From Sipunculus nudus (Eukaryota; Annelida; Sipuncula; Golfingiida; Sipunculidae), in assembly GCA_026874595.1 (NCBI GenBank), contig CM049322.1:54405386-54469385 (forward strand): DNA of 64,000 nucleotides. Reading direction: 5' to 3'. The notes under the pieces were generated by a model that saw only the letters and a program-made list of their open reading frames with translations, did not search any database and had not been told where the DNA came from. This document shows, one piece after another, positions 1 through 10,377 of the stretch; within the stretch, counting starts at the first letter, position 1, and each line of letters opens with the position of its first letter. Made by a program: the position numbers and the translations under genes.

Positions 1-985
1 TTATATTTACAGACAGATATATATCATTACAAAAGAAAGTTCACTTTAAGACGAAGCGAAACAAAGTAAAACGTTCGGTAGATATTATTCTAAGCTGTAC
101 CAGTATAATTCCCTTCATGTCGCCTTAGGTTATGTCCTCATGCCAAGAGATGACGCTGGAGGAATCACACACACCTTTCTGCAGCCTATCCACGTTATTC
201 CTTTTCCCCGAAATGCTTTCAACTGACAGGTCATTCGATTATCTCAGGTTTTAGACCATTCCTTATATACCCGAATGAAACCTAGTATATGGCATTAGAT
301 AAAAGGATCATGGACTTTAAACACTATATTGCTTTTTCTATGGTTTGCCACTTCCCATACATTTGTATCCACTAAATTTCTCATAAGACTGATTAACTAA
401 TTTAATCAAATAAACGCAACTGTTGTAATCGACGATAACGCCTATATATATTAAGGAGGGACCCCTTCCTCCGTTTCCACACGACATGTAAAAAATGCTG
501 CCTCTAACCCCCCAACCCCTATGTCCTATAGAACTAGTTCTTTCGGATTTCGGCCATTTTAGTTTTGGTTCATCCAAATCACTTCTCCACGGAATCTGTG
601 CAAAGAAATATCTTGAGGTAATTTAAAGACACTAACAGGTTCCCTGTAATTATAAATACAAATACGGAACATGTTCTCTCCAACCCAGGCCTCAATATTT
701 TTGGATTTGGTGCAGAAGGGGACGTGCTGGTAATTCTTTATAGTTTAGACATCCCTATTTAACCAAACCTCAATATATGTTTATTTAAAATATATATTTT
801 CTTTTCAAACTGTTAATAATATCCATGCTAGAAATGTTTGATAAGACTGTAAAATACGCTTAAGTGTTTTTGGAATGTCATTGTTTCTTACATATGATGA
901 TCGTATACACTGGAATTTCTCATCTTTGAGTTATCCTGAGTGCAGGAAAATCGCACCAAACTGGCTAACCCTAATTTTTTTTACC
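1..985. other. Non-coding 3' flank of the glycosyltransferase gene
   Basis: No convincing coding sequence or repeat. Short open frames here (for example the minus-strand one at 338-577) have no recognisable domain. The only functional-looking signal is a possible polyadenylation hexamer for the minus-strand gene at 780-785. Confidence 0.5.
780..785 (-). promoter_or_regulatory. Candidate polyadenylation signal for the glycosyltransferase gene
   Basis: The plus strand reads TTTATT, which is AATAAA on the minus strand, about 200 bp downstream of the stop codon of the gene at 986-2359. That is a normal distance for a short 3' UTR. AATAAA is frequent by chance in AT-rich DNA, so this is only a candidate. 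Confidence 0.35.
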
Positions 986-2359
986 TCAATGTCGGAGTTC
1001 GAACCGCATCGAGTGGAAATGAATCACATAGAACTTATCATATTTCTTCAACCACCCCGTGAGTTCATCTGCTGTTGGCCATGTGGTGATGTTGTAAGGT
1101 TGTAATACATGAACATTCTTTGGGGGACCGAGCTTTGTCATTTTCCCTGTTAAAACCAAGACAGGCTTTGTGATGGAGTTTTTTACCGAGTCCGGAACTT
1201 TCTTGTTGCGTAGAAATGAGTGTTCTCTGTACATGTTATTGTTTTTAGTGTCCCATTTAACAAAATCTTTCACAACTTTGTCAAAAGGACAATCCTTCTT
1301 GGGTTGACACTGGAATCTTGGAAGTATCAGGGTCCTGTTAAGGGCTGTAGCCAATCTGAGTGCTTTATTAAGATCCGTTATGCCTCTGCCCCGGTCAAAA
1401 GGAAGCACATTATTGTATGTTAAGTATTTCCGTGTTGTACTACTGTAATACTGGTCCGTATCCAGGAACCAGCCTCCTAGCTCTTTTAATCGGTATGTTT
1501 TTATCCGCGACCATATATTGTGATTATTGTGAAAAATCACTGTTCTTGATATGTTGTATGTATAAATGCTTTCATAGTATAAAATATGACCTGTAGGAAA
1601 AAGCTTGTAGGGCAAAACATTGTATCTTATCCGATTATCTTCCCTCCCATTTATCAATAATTTTGTAAATACTTCTTGGTCCCACAATTTTGGATTTTTG
1701 TTTAGTATTTTAAGAGTATCGTTTACAATGCTGATTGTTGCCGCCGTTTTTCGGAAAATCACCAATCCAATACATAATTTTTGTGGCATCCCTGTTATGT
1801 CTTGTTGAATCTCTACATCACATTCTCTACACTTGAAATATGGAAACGGATTTTTTATGAAAACTGTATCCAGGTCCATCAAAAGCACACTGAACCCTTG
1901 AGTAAGAAGTTTCAACGTAAGAGAAAACTTTAGATTTCCCTTTTTCTTGAACGCATCGGTCCCAAATCGATTTTCTTCGCTCGCTAACTCCCTCAGTGAT
2001 GCCTCATAATAAGCAGTAAATCCTCGGCTCACAAGCTTCTCAACGGTGTTCTGACTAAGACCGACTGGCAGAAGATTCCCCACTCCGTTGTCTGAAGCCG
2101 AGACGGCAAAATTTAGGAACATTTCTATGTATGTTTCATCAAGGATGACTAATGTTACTACCGGATCCTTTGCGGCCGGGGTCATTACGGACATCTTCTT
2201 TGCAAGGCACTGCAGGTCCGTAATATTGCACTGGGATTCATTGCGATATATGATTAATTTTAACGATATGCTGTCTGAAATATTCCATGGTAACCATACC
2301 ACTGAAATACTCAACACAAGTAAGAATATTGCGAGCGATCCTTTCCAATAGCGACCCAT
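986..2359 (-). CDS. Type II membrane glycosyltransferase, nucleotide-diphospho-sugar transferase / GT77 RAY1-like
   Basis: An uninterrupted 457-codon minus-strand frame. Residues 1-8 are a short basic cytoplasmic stretch, about 9-25 form one hydrophobic signal-anchor, and the rest would be luminal (Golgi topology). Residues about 65-310 resemble the nucleotide-diphospho-sugar transferase domain (PF03407 type): a hydrophobic strand leads into D162-L-D164, the DxD metal/nucleotide-sugar motif, followed by TVFIKNPF; WDQEVF at 226-231 is a second family-like motif. The C-terminal part holds ALNRTLILPRFQC (339-351), a block I recognise from plant RAY1/XEG113-type GT77 arabinofuranosyltransferases and their molluscan relatives. 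N-glycosylation sequons are visible at N26, N40, N45, N213, N269, N341 and N423. The start is the first ATG of the frame. A minus-strand polypyrimidine-AG lies about 20 bp upstream, so a spliced 5' UTR exon is possible. Donor sugar and acceptor cannot be read from sequence. No frameshift or missing DxD residue is seen, so it appears functional. Confidence 0.85.
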   Translation of the reverse strand: MGRYWKGSLAIFLLVLSISVVWLPWNISDSISLKLIIYRNESQCNITDLQCLAKKMSVMTPAAKDPVVTLVILDETYIEMFLNFAVSASDNGVGNLLPVGLSQNTVEKLVSRGFTAYYEASLRELASEENRFGTDAFKKKGNLKFSLTLKLLTQGFSVLLMDLDTVFIKNPFPYFKCRECDVEIQQDITGMPQKLCIGLVIFRKTAATISIVNDTLKILNKNPKLWDQEVFTKLLINGREDNRIRYNVLPYKLFPTGHILYYESIYTYNISRTVIFHNNHNIWSRIKTYRLKELGGWFLDTDQYYSSTTRKYLTYNNVLPFDRGRGITDLNKALRLATALNRTLILPRFQCQPKKDCPFDKVVKDFVKWDTKNNNMYREHSFLRNKKVPDSVKNSITKPVLVLTGKMTKLGPPKNVHVLQPYNITTWPTADELTGWLKKYDKFYVIHFHSMRFELRH

Positions 2360-2960
2360 CTCTTATTCTTCGGAACTCTGAAATATAGAAGATTTTTGTT
2401 AAACATTCACAGCGTATTTAATCACTTATTTAAAAAAGTCTGCATCAAATAAGCTATAACTAGCAAGAATCATTTATTCTGGCAGATACTGAAAAAGAAA
2501 TTCTTAATGAAAATATTACCTCGCCCAAAATAAACAAAAAAGTAGGTATCATATTTCATTTTTGAAAGATGATCCATAATTCCCTATACTGGACAGTACA
2601 CATACTTTTTTGTGAATCGTTCGTTCAAAGTGAATCGTTCAATATAAACGATCAGTGCTTGTTGCATCAATTGCTATGTCAGGCGCAGATGATTGCCAAC
2701 AATCGGTGTTTGTAATACGAATATTAATAATCAGTGGTTCAGTTGTGCGCATCGCATACTTATTCGCGTAAAGGTGTCGTGGTGATTACATGCGTCAACA
2801 GTAATGCATCAGCACCCATCTTTACCCGTCCAGTGTCATATGATGGGGAGCTGCACCTAGGACATAGGCTGGGCCATGGGACGATTGGCTGGTGCACGTA
2901 TCACATCATTTGACTTAATTTTGATATTTCTTAAAATATTTGTAATGTGTTTAAGAATAC
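2360..2960. other. 5' flank of the glycosyltransferase gene, no feature resolved
   Basis: AT-rich spacer between the gene start at 2359 and the first recognisable Gypsy sequence. A short direct repetition of GAATCGTTC is visible near 2614-2640. No second Gypsy LTR is found here, which supports 5' truncation of the element that follows. Confidence 0.4.
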
Positions 2961-2964
2961 ACTT

Positions 2965-3290
2965 GTCAAATAATGCGATTTCTTGGTATGGTTGGATATT
3001 ACAGGAAGATTTGTCCAAATTTGTCTGCTGTAGCTGAACCTTTTGACTAATTTGTTAAAGAAGAAACAAAAGTTTGTATGAAATGTTCAGTGTGAAAATG
3101 CATTTCAGAATTTGAAAACAATTCTGCCAAGTTCACCAATTTTTGTAGCTCCAAACTTTTCTGTGCCCTTTGAGTTAGCTGTAGATGAAAGTGATACTGC
3201 TGCTGGTGCTGTGTTGTTACAAGAAGGCAGTGATGGCATAGATCATCCAATTTGTTATTTTTCAAGAAAGTTTAATGCAAACCAGAACAA
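2965..3290 (+). pseudogene. Ty3/Gypsy RT end and RNase H start (5' half of the split domain)
   Basis: Several reading frames together give the typical end of a Ty3/Gypsy reverse transcriptase (a FLGMVGYYRK block near 2970-3005) and then, in an intact stretch from 3112, the start of RNase H: VAPNFSVPFELAVDESDTAAGAVLLQ followed by HPICYFSRKFN (shown only in part here). The first RNase H acidic residue lies in AVDESD. The RT part is frameshifted, and the frame stops being Gypsy-like just after the FSRKFN block, where the tandem-repeat element is inserted. The remaining RNase H resumes at about 6483. Everything upstream (gag, protease, most of RT) is missing. This is a dead copy. Confidence 0.75.
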
Positions 3291-3904
3291 GTGGCCCATG
3301 GGCCATGACGCTCAGCTGAATTCAAGGAGCTTTGAACAATGGGCAATAAGACTCTCAGAGTCAAAATCATGCATTTTGCCAACAGCCCTTAGATATAGGT
3401 TACAGTGACCTTAACCTACATGCAGCTGCTATCATTTATGCCCTCCTGACTAATTTAGTGTTAAAATCAAGTTCTTTCACACAGCTCGTAGAAAATGGGT
3501 CAGAGTGACATTTCAGGTTACCAAGGAGAATTTTAGGGACCTGTATGAGGATTTCAGGCCAAATGGATACAATTTGTGCCCCACCTGACTCACTTGGTGC
3601 TTAAAAATCATGTTTTTTTTTTCAAAATATAGTTCACCATGACCTTATTTCAATTTTCCAAGAATTTTATTCATGGAACTCTAAGACTGTCAAGTTAGAA
3701 GACTCTAGGTCTAACACTCATGATCTGCACCCCGTGAATGGACAACTGCTTCATTTTAGGTTCTCAAAAATAGACATTAAAATGTGTAATAAAAATTTAA
3801 ACTATAATGGCTCTGTTTTTGCAGTGCCAATTAGATATATGTCTCCCCCTATAGGTCATCCCAAAACATTAGGGTTAAAATATGCGTTATCTCAAAACAA
3901 TGAA

Positions 3905-4790
3905 TCTTAATCTCAGCAGATTAGACCTTGAAGGTCAAGGTCACTGCTTTCCGAACTCTGATGACATTTTGGCAGAAAGAACTGGTGTGTCAAATTTGAA
4001 GAAAAATCTTCAGTACTTACAAAGTTACTGGGGTCACAATAAGCCTAGAATTGCATAAATTTGACATTGAAGATCAATGTTAAGGTCACAGGATTTCTAT
4101 CATGTCCAAGATTTTGGTAGGAAAAAGTGTTTCAAATTTTGGAGGAAAATATGCAGCCCTTCAAAAGTGATCTCGTCCACAGGACAATAACTACATTTCC
4201 ATTGATGTGACCTTAAAAATCCTGGTCAAGGTCACCAGGTTTCAAACTCGTCCGAGAACATGGTAGGAACATTTGGTGTACCAAACTTGAGGACAAAATG
4301 TGGAAAGCTTCAAAAGTTATGGGGTTCACAAAAATGTCATATTTCTGCAGATTTGCCCTTGAAGATGAAGGTCAAGGTCAGTTTTTTTTAAATTGTCATT
4401 GAATTTATTATGAACAATTCCTGTACCAAATTTGAGGACAAAATGTTTAATACTTCAAAAGTTATGGGGTTCATAAAATTTTACATTTTAGCAGATTTGA
4501 CCTTGAAGATGGTGCTCAAGGTCACAAGTTTTTCGAAATCTTCCAATAACTTGACAGGAACAATATGTGTACCAAATCTGAGGCCAAAATGTACGTGGAA
4601 TACTTCAAAAGTTATGGGGTTCACAAAAATTTCACATTTTGGCAGATTTTTAATTGAAGATGAAGGCCAAGGTCACTGGTTTTCAAACTCCTCCTAGATT
4701 TTGGTATAAACAATTGGGTGTTTTAGATTTTAGCGGAAAATATGCAGCCCTTCAAAAGTTATCGCGTTCACAAGATATCCTACAGATGAG
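3905..4790 (+). repeat. Tandem array of ~147-bp units, about six copies
   Basis: The landmark AAGGTCAAGGTCAC or a variant recurs near 3931, 4078, 4224, 4370, 4517 and 4664, giving a period of 146-148 bp. A second landmark, GTTATGGGGTTCAC, recurs at about 4022, 4165, 4315, 4460, 4611 and 4757 with variants. The copies are diverged by eye to perhaps 20-30 percent. Most units carry TCAAGGTCA, which matches the extended nuclear-receptor half-site bound by ERR/SF-1-type receptors; whether it functions is unknown. Confidence 0.8.
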
Positions 4791-4799
4791 GACGACGAT

Positions 4800-6440
4800 G
4801 ACAGATGATGGCACTGAAAACAACATATGCCTCAAGGGGGGGGGGGGTAGCCAGCAGTCTGCAGGAACTGATGAAGCACTCCATGATCAAAAAGCATGCA
4901 AAGGATCATAGCAATCATTGCATTAGTTGTTCAAATACAGAAGCTTATCTATCACATTTTTAATTATTCTGGGGGTACTTACGAGCCCCATTACTCAAGA
5001 GGATATAGGTAACAGAGACCTAATTTCAGGTTTCCATGATGACTTTTCATGGACCTCCCTGGCTGTCAAGTTAGAAGATTCTAGGTCAAACAGTGACGAT
5101 TTGTGCCTTGTTAACAGATAACTGCTTCATTTGAAGGTCTCAAAAAGAGAAAAAAATGTGTGAAAATTTTTAAAAAATACAGGTGGCGCCACCAGTTTAC
5201 AGGAACTGATTGAGGCATTCCATGATATAAAAGCATGCAAAGAACCTTAGCAATCAATGCTTTAGTTATTCAAATACAGAAGCTTTTGTATCATATTTTT
5301 AATTATTCTTTGGTACTATCAAGCCAAATAGCTCGGAGGATATGGGTAACAGAGACCTAATTTCAGGTATCCATGAAGACTCTTTTTAGATGATAAGTTA
5401 GAAGGTTCAAAGTCAAACAGTGTTGATTTGTGCTCTGTTTATAGATGATGGTTTATTTGAATGTTCTAAAAATAGAAAAAAAAATATGCGGGAAAATTCG
5501 AAAAAATACAGGCGGCGCCACCAGTCTGTAGGAACTGAAGAAACAGGCCATGATCAGTAAGCATGCAAAGAATCATGATGATTAATGCATTAGTTATTCA
5601 GATACTGGTGTGTTTGTATCAAATTTTTAAATTTATTCTTTGGGGTACTTTCGAGCCTCATAGCTTGGCGGATATAGGTAACAGATTTCCAAGGATAATT
5701 TTAAATGACCTCACTAGATGTCAAGTATGAAGATTCTAGAACCAGCAGTTAAGATTTGTGCCTTGTCAACAGATGAGGTTTTATTTGAAGGTCTCAAAAA
5801 TAGATAAAAAATGCGTGAAAATTAAAAAAAATACAGGTGGCGCCACCAGTCTGCAGGAACTTAAGAAACAGTCATTGATCAGTATGCATGCAAAAATCAT
5901 AGTGATCAATGCATTAGTTATTCAGACACTGGAGAGTTTTTATCAAAGTTTTAATTATTCTGAGGGGTACTTATGAGCCCATAGCTCCGAGAATATGAGT
6001 AACAGAGACCTAAATTCACATTTCCACAGAGACTTTTCAAGGACCTCCCTTGATGTCAAGTTAGAAGATTCCAAGTCCAGCGGTTATGATTTGTGCCTTG
6101 TTAACAATTGACAACTTCTTTGAAGATCTCGAAAATAGAGAAAAAAAATTCGTAAAAAAATAAGAAAATTACAGGTGGCGCCATCAGTTGGCAGGAACTG
6201 ATGGAACACTCCATGATCATTATTTATGCAAAGAATCATGGTGATCAATGCAGTAGTTATTCAGATACTTGAGCTTTTTTATCAAGTTTTTTATTATTCT
6301 GGGGGGACGAGACCCACAGCTCGGAGAATATGGGTAACAGAGACCTAATTTCAGGTTTCCAAGGAGATTTTTTATGGACCTCTCAGGATGCCAAGTTAGA
6401 AGATTCTAGGTCCACCGGTTACGATTTATGCCCTGTAAAC
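4800..6440 (+). repeat. Tandem array of ~330-bp units, about five copies
   Basis: The landmark GGTAACAGAGACCTAA or a variant recurs near 5008, 5345, 5677, 5999 and 6333 (spacing 322-337 bp). GGCGCCACCAGT recurs near 5186, 5514, 5841 and 6177, with a decayed first copy at about 4848 beside a 12-G run (4836-4847). The last unit runs into the right end of the host element. A diverged piece of the same unit type lies at about 3640-3830, on the other side of the 147-bp array, so the smaller array sits between members of the larger one. Confidence 0.8.
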
Positions 6441-6482
6441 ATACGGACGGACGACGGACAAAGAGTGATCGCTATAGCTCAG

Positions 6483-6735
6483 ATTATTTTCAGTCCACTT
6501 TTGAAAAAGAATGTTCGGCTTTGATTTTGGCATTGCAAAATTTTGAAGTTTGTTACTTCTGTCAAGCCTTTCATTGTCTTCAGTGATCACAATCCCCTCA
6601 CGTTCATGAACAAGGTGAAATGTAATAAATCAAAGATTGTTGAGATGGAGTTTGTTTTAACAGGATTACAATCTTGAAATCAGACACATTAAAGGGAAAG
6701 ACAATGTACTTGCTGATTGCTTATTGAGATGTTTA
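6483..6735 (+). pseudogene. Ty3/Gypsy RNase H, 3' half
   Basis: This continues the RNase H domain interrupted at about 3290. Visible blocks are STFEKECSALILALQNF, then after a frameshift SDHNPLTFMNK, then after another break LEIRHIKGKDNVLADCLLR followed by a stop. TDHNPL- and HIKGKDN-type blocks are standard for the end of Gypsy RNase H. No integrase sequence follows: only about 125 bp separate this stop from the polypurine tract of the 3' LTR. The frameshifts show it is inactive. Confidence 0.75.
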
Positions 6736-6860
6736 TGAAATGTTGTAAACGAGATGCTCATGTAATGTTGTAAATAAGATGATTTTTAGATGTTTTAAAA
6801 ATTTAGTGATTGTGATCGTAAAAAGAAAGTTTTTTGAGAAAACTTTCTTTTTTTCTTACA

Positions 6861-6872
6861 GGAGGGGGAGGG
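6861..6872 (+). other. Polypurine tract of the Gypsy element
   Basis: GGAGGGGGAGGG lies immediately before the inferred 3' LTR and downstream of RNase H. This is the expected position and composition of the plus-strand primer of an LTR retrotransposon. Confidence 0.65.
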
Positions 6873-7653
6873 TAACAGATGTCTCTTTAATTGTACGTGT
6901 ATGTGCAGTGCTAGCATTAGCCGTTGCCGTGACGGCATAGCCCGTCCCACGCCTGGTGTCTGACGTGTAAGCAGCGGTCATGCTAGTCTAGGCCCACGCC
7001 TGGGGTCTGACGTATAAACAGCGGTCATGCTAGTCTGGGGGTTTCTCGCCTGGCCGAGCCGGGCCGGCCCACGTGTGAACCCTGATATGTATAAACACAG
7101 AGATGTTGTTCTAGATGTTTCCTGTAACGCGTGTGTTCAGTGTATCATGTTAGGTTCTTTAGATTGTTCGAGAAATAGAAAGTTCTCGGCTTGAGGTGAA
7201 AGTTATAAAGAATGGGCTGTGTTTTAGAGCCGAGAGGAGAGGAAAGAAATATTCCAGTGGACACAGAAGCGTGTAAGTCAGTTGTGGACCTTTTCCGATA
7301 AGTGCGGCAATTATAGATTTTCTTCTAAATTTGTGACGGAAGTTATATAGTCTTCAGTTTGCCTTTCGGATCACTGCCAGGATTTCACTTTGGATTACAG
7401 TAGATTGCTTTTTTGAATGCATTGGACTGTTATTCTCTGAGAAGATTTGTGTGAACTGTTCATCCGGTTTATACATATAAAAGGACTTGTCGCTGGGACA
7501 GTGGTGGTATCCAGGTACTCTGCACTTTGTTTATTATGCTGTGTGATTATATTGATTTGCTCTTATACTGTTGTTGTACTGTGTAATTGTATTGATTTAG
7601 TGTATGGTAATGTTAGGGTTGTTTTAAGAATAAATTATAGTTATTTGTTAACA
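6873..7653 (+). mobile_element. 3' LTR of the Gypsy element (~780 bp)
   Basis: The LTR is inferred to start at TAACAG right after the polypurine tract and to end at TTGTTAACA near 7653, before an A-run. It contains a GC-richer U3-like part with a perfect-phase 47-bp tandem duplication (6946-6992 and 6993-7039, a few differences), a TATAAA at about 7090, and AATAAA at 7629-7634 near the inferred end. The matching 5' LTR is outside or lost, so the boundaries are not confirmed by pairwise comparison. A minus-strand frame overlapping the end is mostly the (TA)n repeat and was ignored. Confidence 0.6.
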
Positions 7654-7741
7654 AAAAAAAAAAACACTTTTTATCTCCATTACAAAGTTTATGTTCGTCA
7701 CGCATACGTGATCTGTTGATGTTAGGTTCCGTAACATAATA

Positions 7742-7742
7742 T

Positions 7743-7791
<49 letters not shown>
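7742..7791. repeat. (TA)n microsatellite
   Basis: About 50 bp of almost pure TA with one AAA interruption, just downstream of the Gypsy LTR. Confidence 0.95.
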
Positions 7792-7794
<3 letters not shown>

Positions 7795-9945
7795 ACACAA
7801 GATACAAGTATTAATAATAGATTCCTTATGATATGTATAAGATTTATGTCTCAAATATTATCACGTCTTATTCGGTACGGGGAAATAGACCATAGACCAT
7901 TATTATAGACCGTGGTTCTAGTCTTTGACGCTCGTTGTTAACGGGTAATAACGCAACGCCAAGTGTAAGACTCCAAAGTAATGTTCTTTACTGGATGAGA
8001 ATTCCCCGACCTATAAACATCTTAACCACAGACTCAGTGTGTGTAGTTTATCTAGACAAAAGTAGTCGAACACTGAGATCAGAGGTCAACCCAGTCGTGA
8101 AGTAAAAAAAAAAAAACAGACATAACTCAAAATCAGACTGTCATGAAATGACATGACGGTTCCATATAAATGGACGTTATATCTTCGTGGTGTATAAAGT
8201 TTACCATTCACACCGACTGTAATGCATAGCGAATATACCACGCATCAATGCGTCTATACCGATTTTAATCTACGAATAACAAATATTTTATGAACATGAA
8301 ATATATCCGAAATTAAATTTATCATGACTCGTATTATTTCTTTTGAATAAATCCACCATAGTTGAAAGTGCTGACATGGATTACGTAATAAAATGTATAA
8401 AAAAAAAGAAAGTGACGCCGACGCAATCAGTGAATATCCAGCACGAATCTTCACACAGTAGATATGTAATGTGTTTTATATTGTTACAGTTATGGAACAG
8501 AACGAGTTCAGTGAGGGCATTATATTACCGCCCAGGCTCGGATCCAGGATTTAGGAAAAGGGGGATCCAAGCCGAAAGCTGGTATGAAACCCTTACACAC
8601 AGGTTGCTTCGGCTCAAAAAGGGGGGTCCGGACTCCCCCCCCCCCCCCCCCCCCCCCCCCCGTACCCGGATGACGGACAAATTCTCAAGTAACTAGACTG
8701 TAATCATTGGAGCGCATAATGAAAACGTTTAAGTCCTGATAAATAAGTGATTCAGTTTTAACTATCACCGAAAATTTAAGAATTGGATGGTTTATAAATA
8801 CCCAATGAATGTGATTTAAGCTTTTAAGAAACATGTTAGCCAAAATCATGATTTTGATGATGAAGTTAACAACTGTCCTAGATGAAACTATGTGTATGAT
8901 GTGCTATTAATTAAAAAAAAATCTAAAAGAACTAAAATGTCTGAAAATCTTAATCATGAAAGACTTAAAGTATGTATCACTTGCTTTTCATTTGTATATT
9001 AATAAGATGCATTTGGAATGAAATACTTCCCCCCAACAGCATCATCACATGATAAATTATAAACTAAATAGTTTAAATTAAACCAACTTTCAAATGATTT
9101 TCTCTGTCAAAATGACCGGTAATGATTTAATGCTTTTAGAAGCCATTTTCTTGTTCATTTATTTAAGTTCATTTAAGTTCCGTGGCGTGAATTTGCATAT
9201 AGGGCCTAATATGTGCAACACACCTATCATGTGCTTTTCAAAGTGCACTTTGGAAAGAACTTTTAAATATAGTTGTGAAATAAAAGTCGTGTTCGGGTAA
9301 AATGTGTCATACTAAATTTTCATAATATGAAATACATAACTGAAATATTATTGTGGAAAGAAAGATGTGAGGGTGAAGAATGAGCAAATTTCTTGTTATA
9401 AGGTTTTTACCCCTTAAAAAGGGTGGTACGTCTCCCTGCCTCCCCCCCCCCCCTCCCCCACCTTCCCCCCGCACCCCCCCCCCCCCCCGCCTCTGATAAA
9501 GTGGCATAGCTGACACCTCTTGTTGTAATCTTCTCCCTTGAGACAAAACACAAACCGACATGTTGTTTTCCCTGTTCGGTGTATCCGAGATTATATCACC
9601 CTAACCCTAGCTCTAAAAATATGATTTTCTGGGAGAGTAAAATACAAATAAGCGTTTAATTTTAATTCATATGTTTGGAACACAAGGGTTTATATCACCC
9701 TTACCCTAAAACAAACGCAAACAGTTTTTCATGAACAAATAAAAATGGCCAGGTTGAAGCAACGTAATGAAATGTTGAACCAACGCAATGTAAACCGCTG
9801 CAAATTTACCTCGAAGCATTCGGCGCAAACGCACATATAATGAAATACATATACAAAAAATTTAAGTTGCATCAAAGCTCTGGCATACAACATACAGAGG
9901 ACCACAGACATTCTTGTCCAAATAAGGGCTTGAGCTAGCATGGCA
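7792..9945. other. Gene-free stretch with repeat fragments and C-tracts
   Basis: No coding region is supported. It holds the GGATCCAGGATTT-type repeat described at 8531-8665, C-tracts at 9442-9453 and 9474-9488, and two short related segments containing TATATCACCCT near 9593 and 9690. Short frames such as 9307-9561 (minus) are translations of poly-C and have no domain. Confidence 0.5.
8531..8665 (+). repeat. GGATCCAGGATTT-type dispersed repeat fragment with 27-C tract
   Basis: CTCGGATCCAGGATTTAGGA is followed by a G-run, a short middle and an uninterrupted run of 27 C (8635-8661). Closely similar starts occur at about 17350 (CGGATCCAGGATTTAGG) and 14024 (GGATCCAGGATTTG), so this is an interspersed family within the window. 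It may be a hAT-type MITE, but no complete inverted end or target duplication is seen for this copy. Confidence 0.6.
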
Positions 9946-9949
9946 TACT

Positions 9950-10225
9950 AACGCGTGGCCACGCGATAATTATCACATGGCCACGAGATACTTACGCGTG
10001 GAAACGAGATACATGTAATTTACGCATTGCTACGAGATACTAACGTGTGGGAATGAGATAATTATCGCGTGGCCACGAGATAGCGAGGAAATGAGAAAAT
10101 AAACGCGTGGCCACGAGATACTAACGCGTTGGAGCGAGAAAACGCATGGCCAGGAAATAATAACGGGTGGGAACGAGATAATTATCGCGTGACCACGAGA
10201 TACTATTCCGTGGGAACGAGATAAA
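9950..10225. repeat. Degenerate minisatellite built on CGTGGCCACGAGATA
   Basis: About 15 tandem, diverged units of roughly 17-20 bp with consensus close to TAACGCGTGGCCACGAGATA, alternating with ATTATCGCGTGGCCACGAGATA-like variants (lengths approximate). The core TGGCCA is palindromic and the units are rich in CGCG. Open frames across it on the minus strand are repeat translations. This kind of repeat is, to my knowledge, widespread in bivalve genomes. Confidence 0.8.
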
Positions 10226-10377
10226 AAAAAATCTTGCAGTCCAATAAGAGCCACCGTACTCACGAGACAGACTGGTCGCGAAAACCATTAGAAAGTGCGT
10301 ACTCACTCGGGGACCAGACTACTAAATATGACATAGATGGGTGTCACGTGAAATAGTTTGTTTGCTTGTGTTACATC

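Larger units (their letters stand above)
3286..6482 (+). mobile_element. ~3.2-kb non-autonomous tandem-repeat element inserted in Gypsy RNase H
   Basis: Gypsy RNase H coding sequence is interrupted here and resumes about 3.2 kb later. The left end reads ACAAGTGGCCCATGGGCC, containing the perfect palindrome TGGCCCATGGGCCA, then GCTCAGCTGA. The right end reads ACGGACGACGGACAAAG and then ATCGCTATAGCTCAG. The interior is nearly all tandem repeats: a partial ~330-bp-type unit (about 3640-3830), an array of ~147-bp units (3905-4790) and an array of ~330-bp units (4800-6440). No transposase frame is seen. Central tandem arrays between conserved ends recall the bivalve pearl/HINE-type (Helentron-associated) elements, but I cannot assign the family without a library search. 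The exact ends are uncertain by about 10 bp because no clean target duplication is visible. Confidence 0.65.

Noticed and set aside
875-2351. Plus-strand frames across the glycosyltransferase gene
   Set aside because: Shadows of the 457-codon minus-strand gene; no domains.
8343-8696. 117-codon plus-strand frame with a proline run
   Set aside because: The prolines come from the 27-C tract and the rest is a dispersed repeat.
9307-9561. 84-codon minus-strand frame with glycine runs
   Set aside because: A translation of poly-C tracts; low complexity.
9596-9612. CCCTAACCCTA as telomeric repeat
   Set aside because: Less than two units; not a telomere tract.
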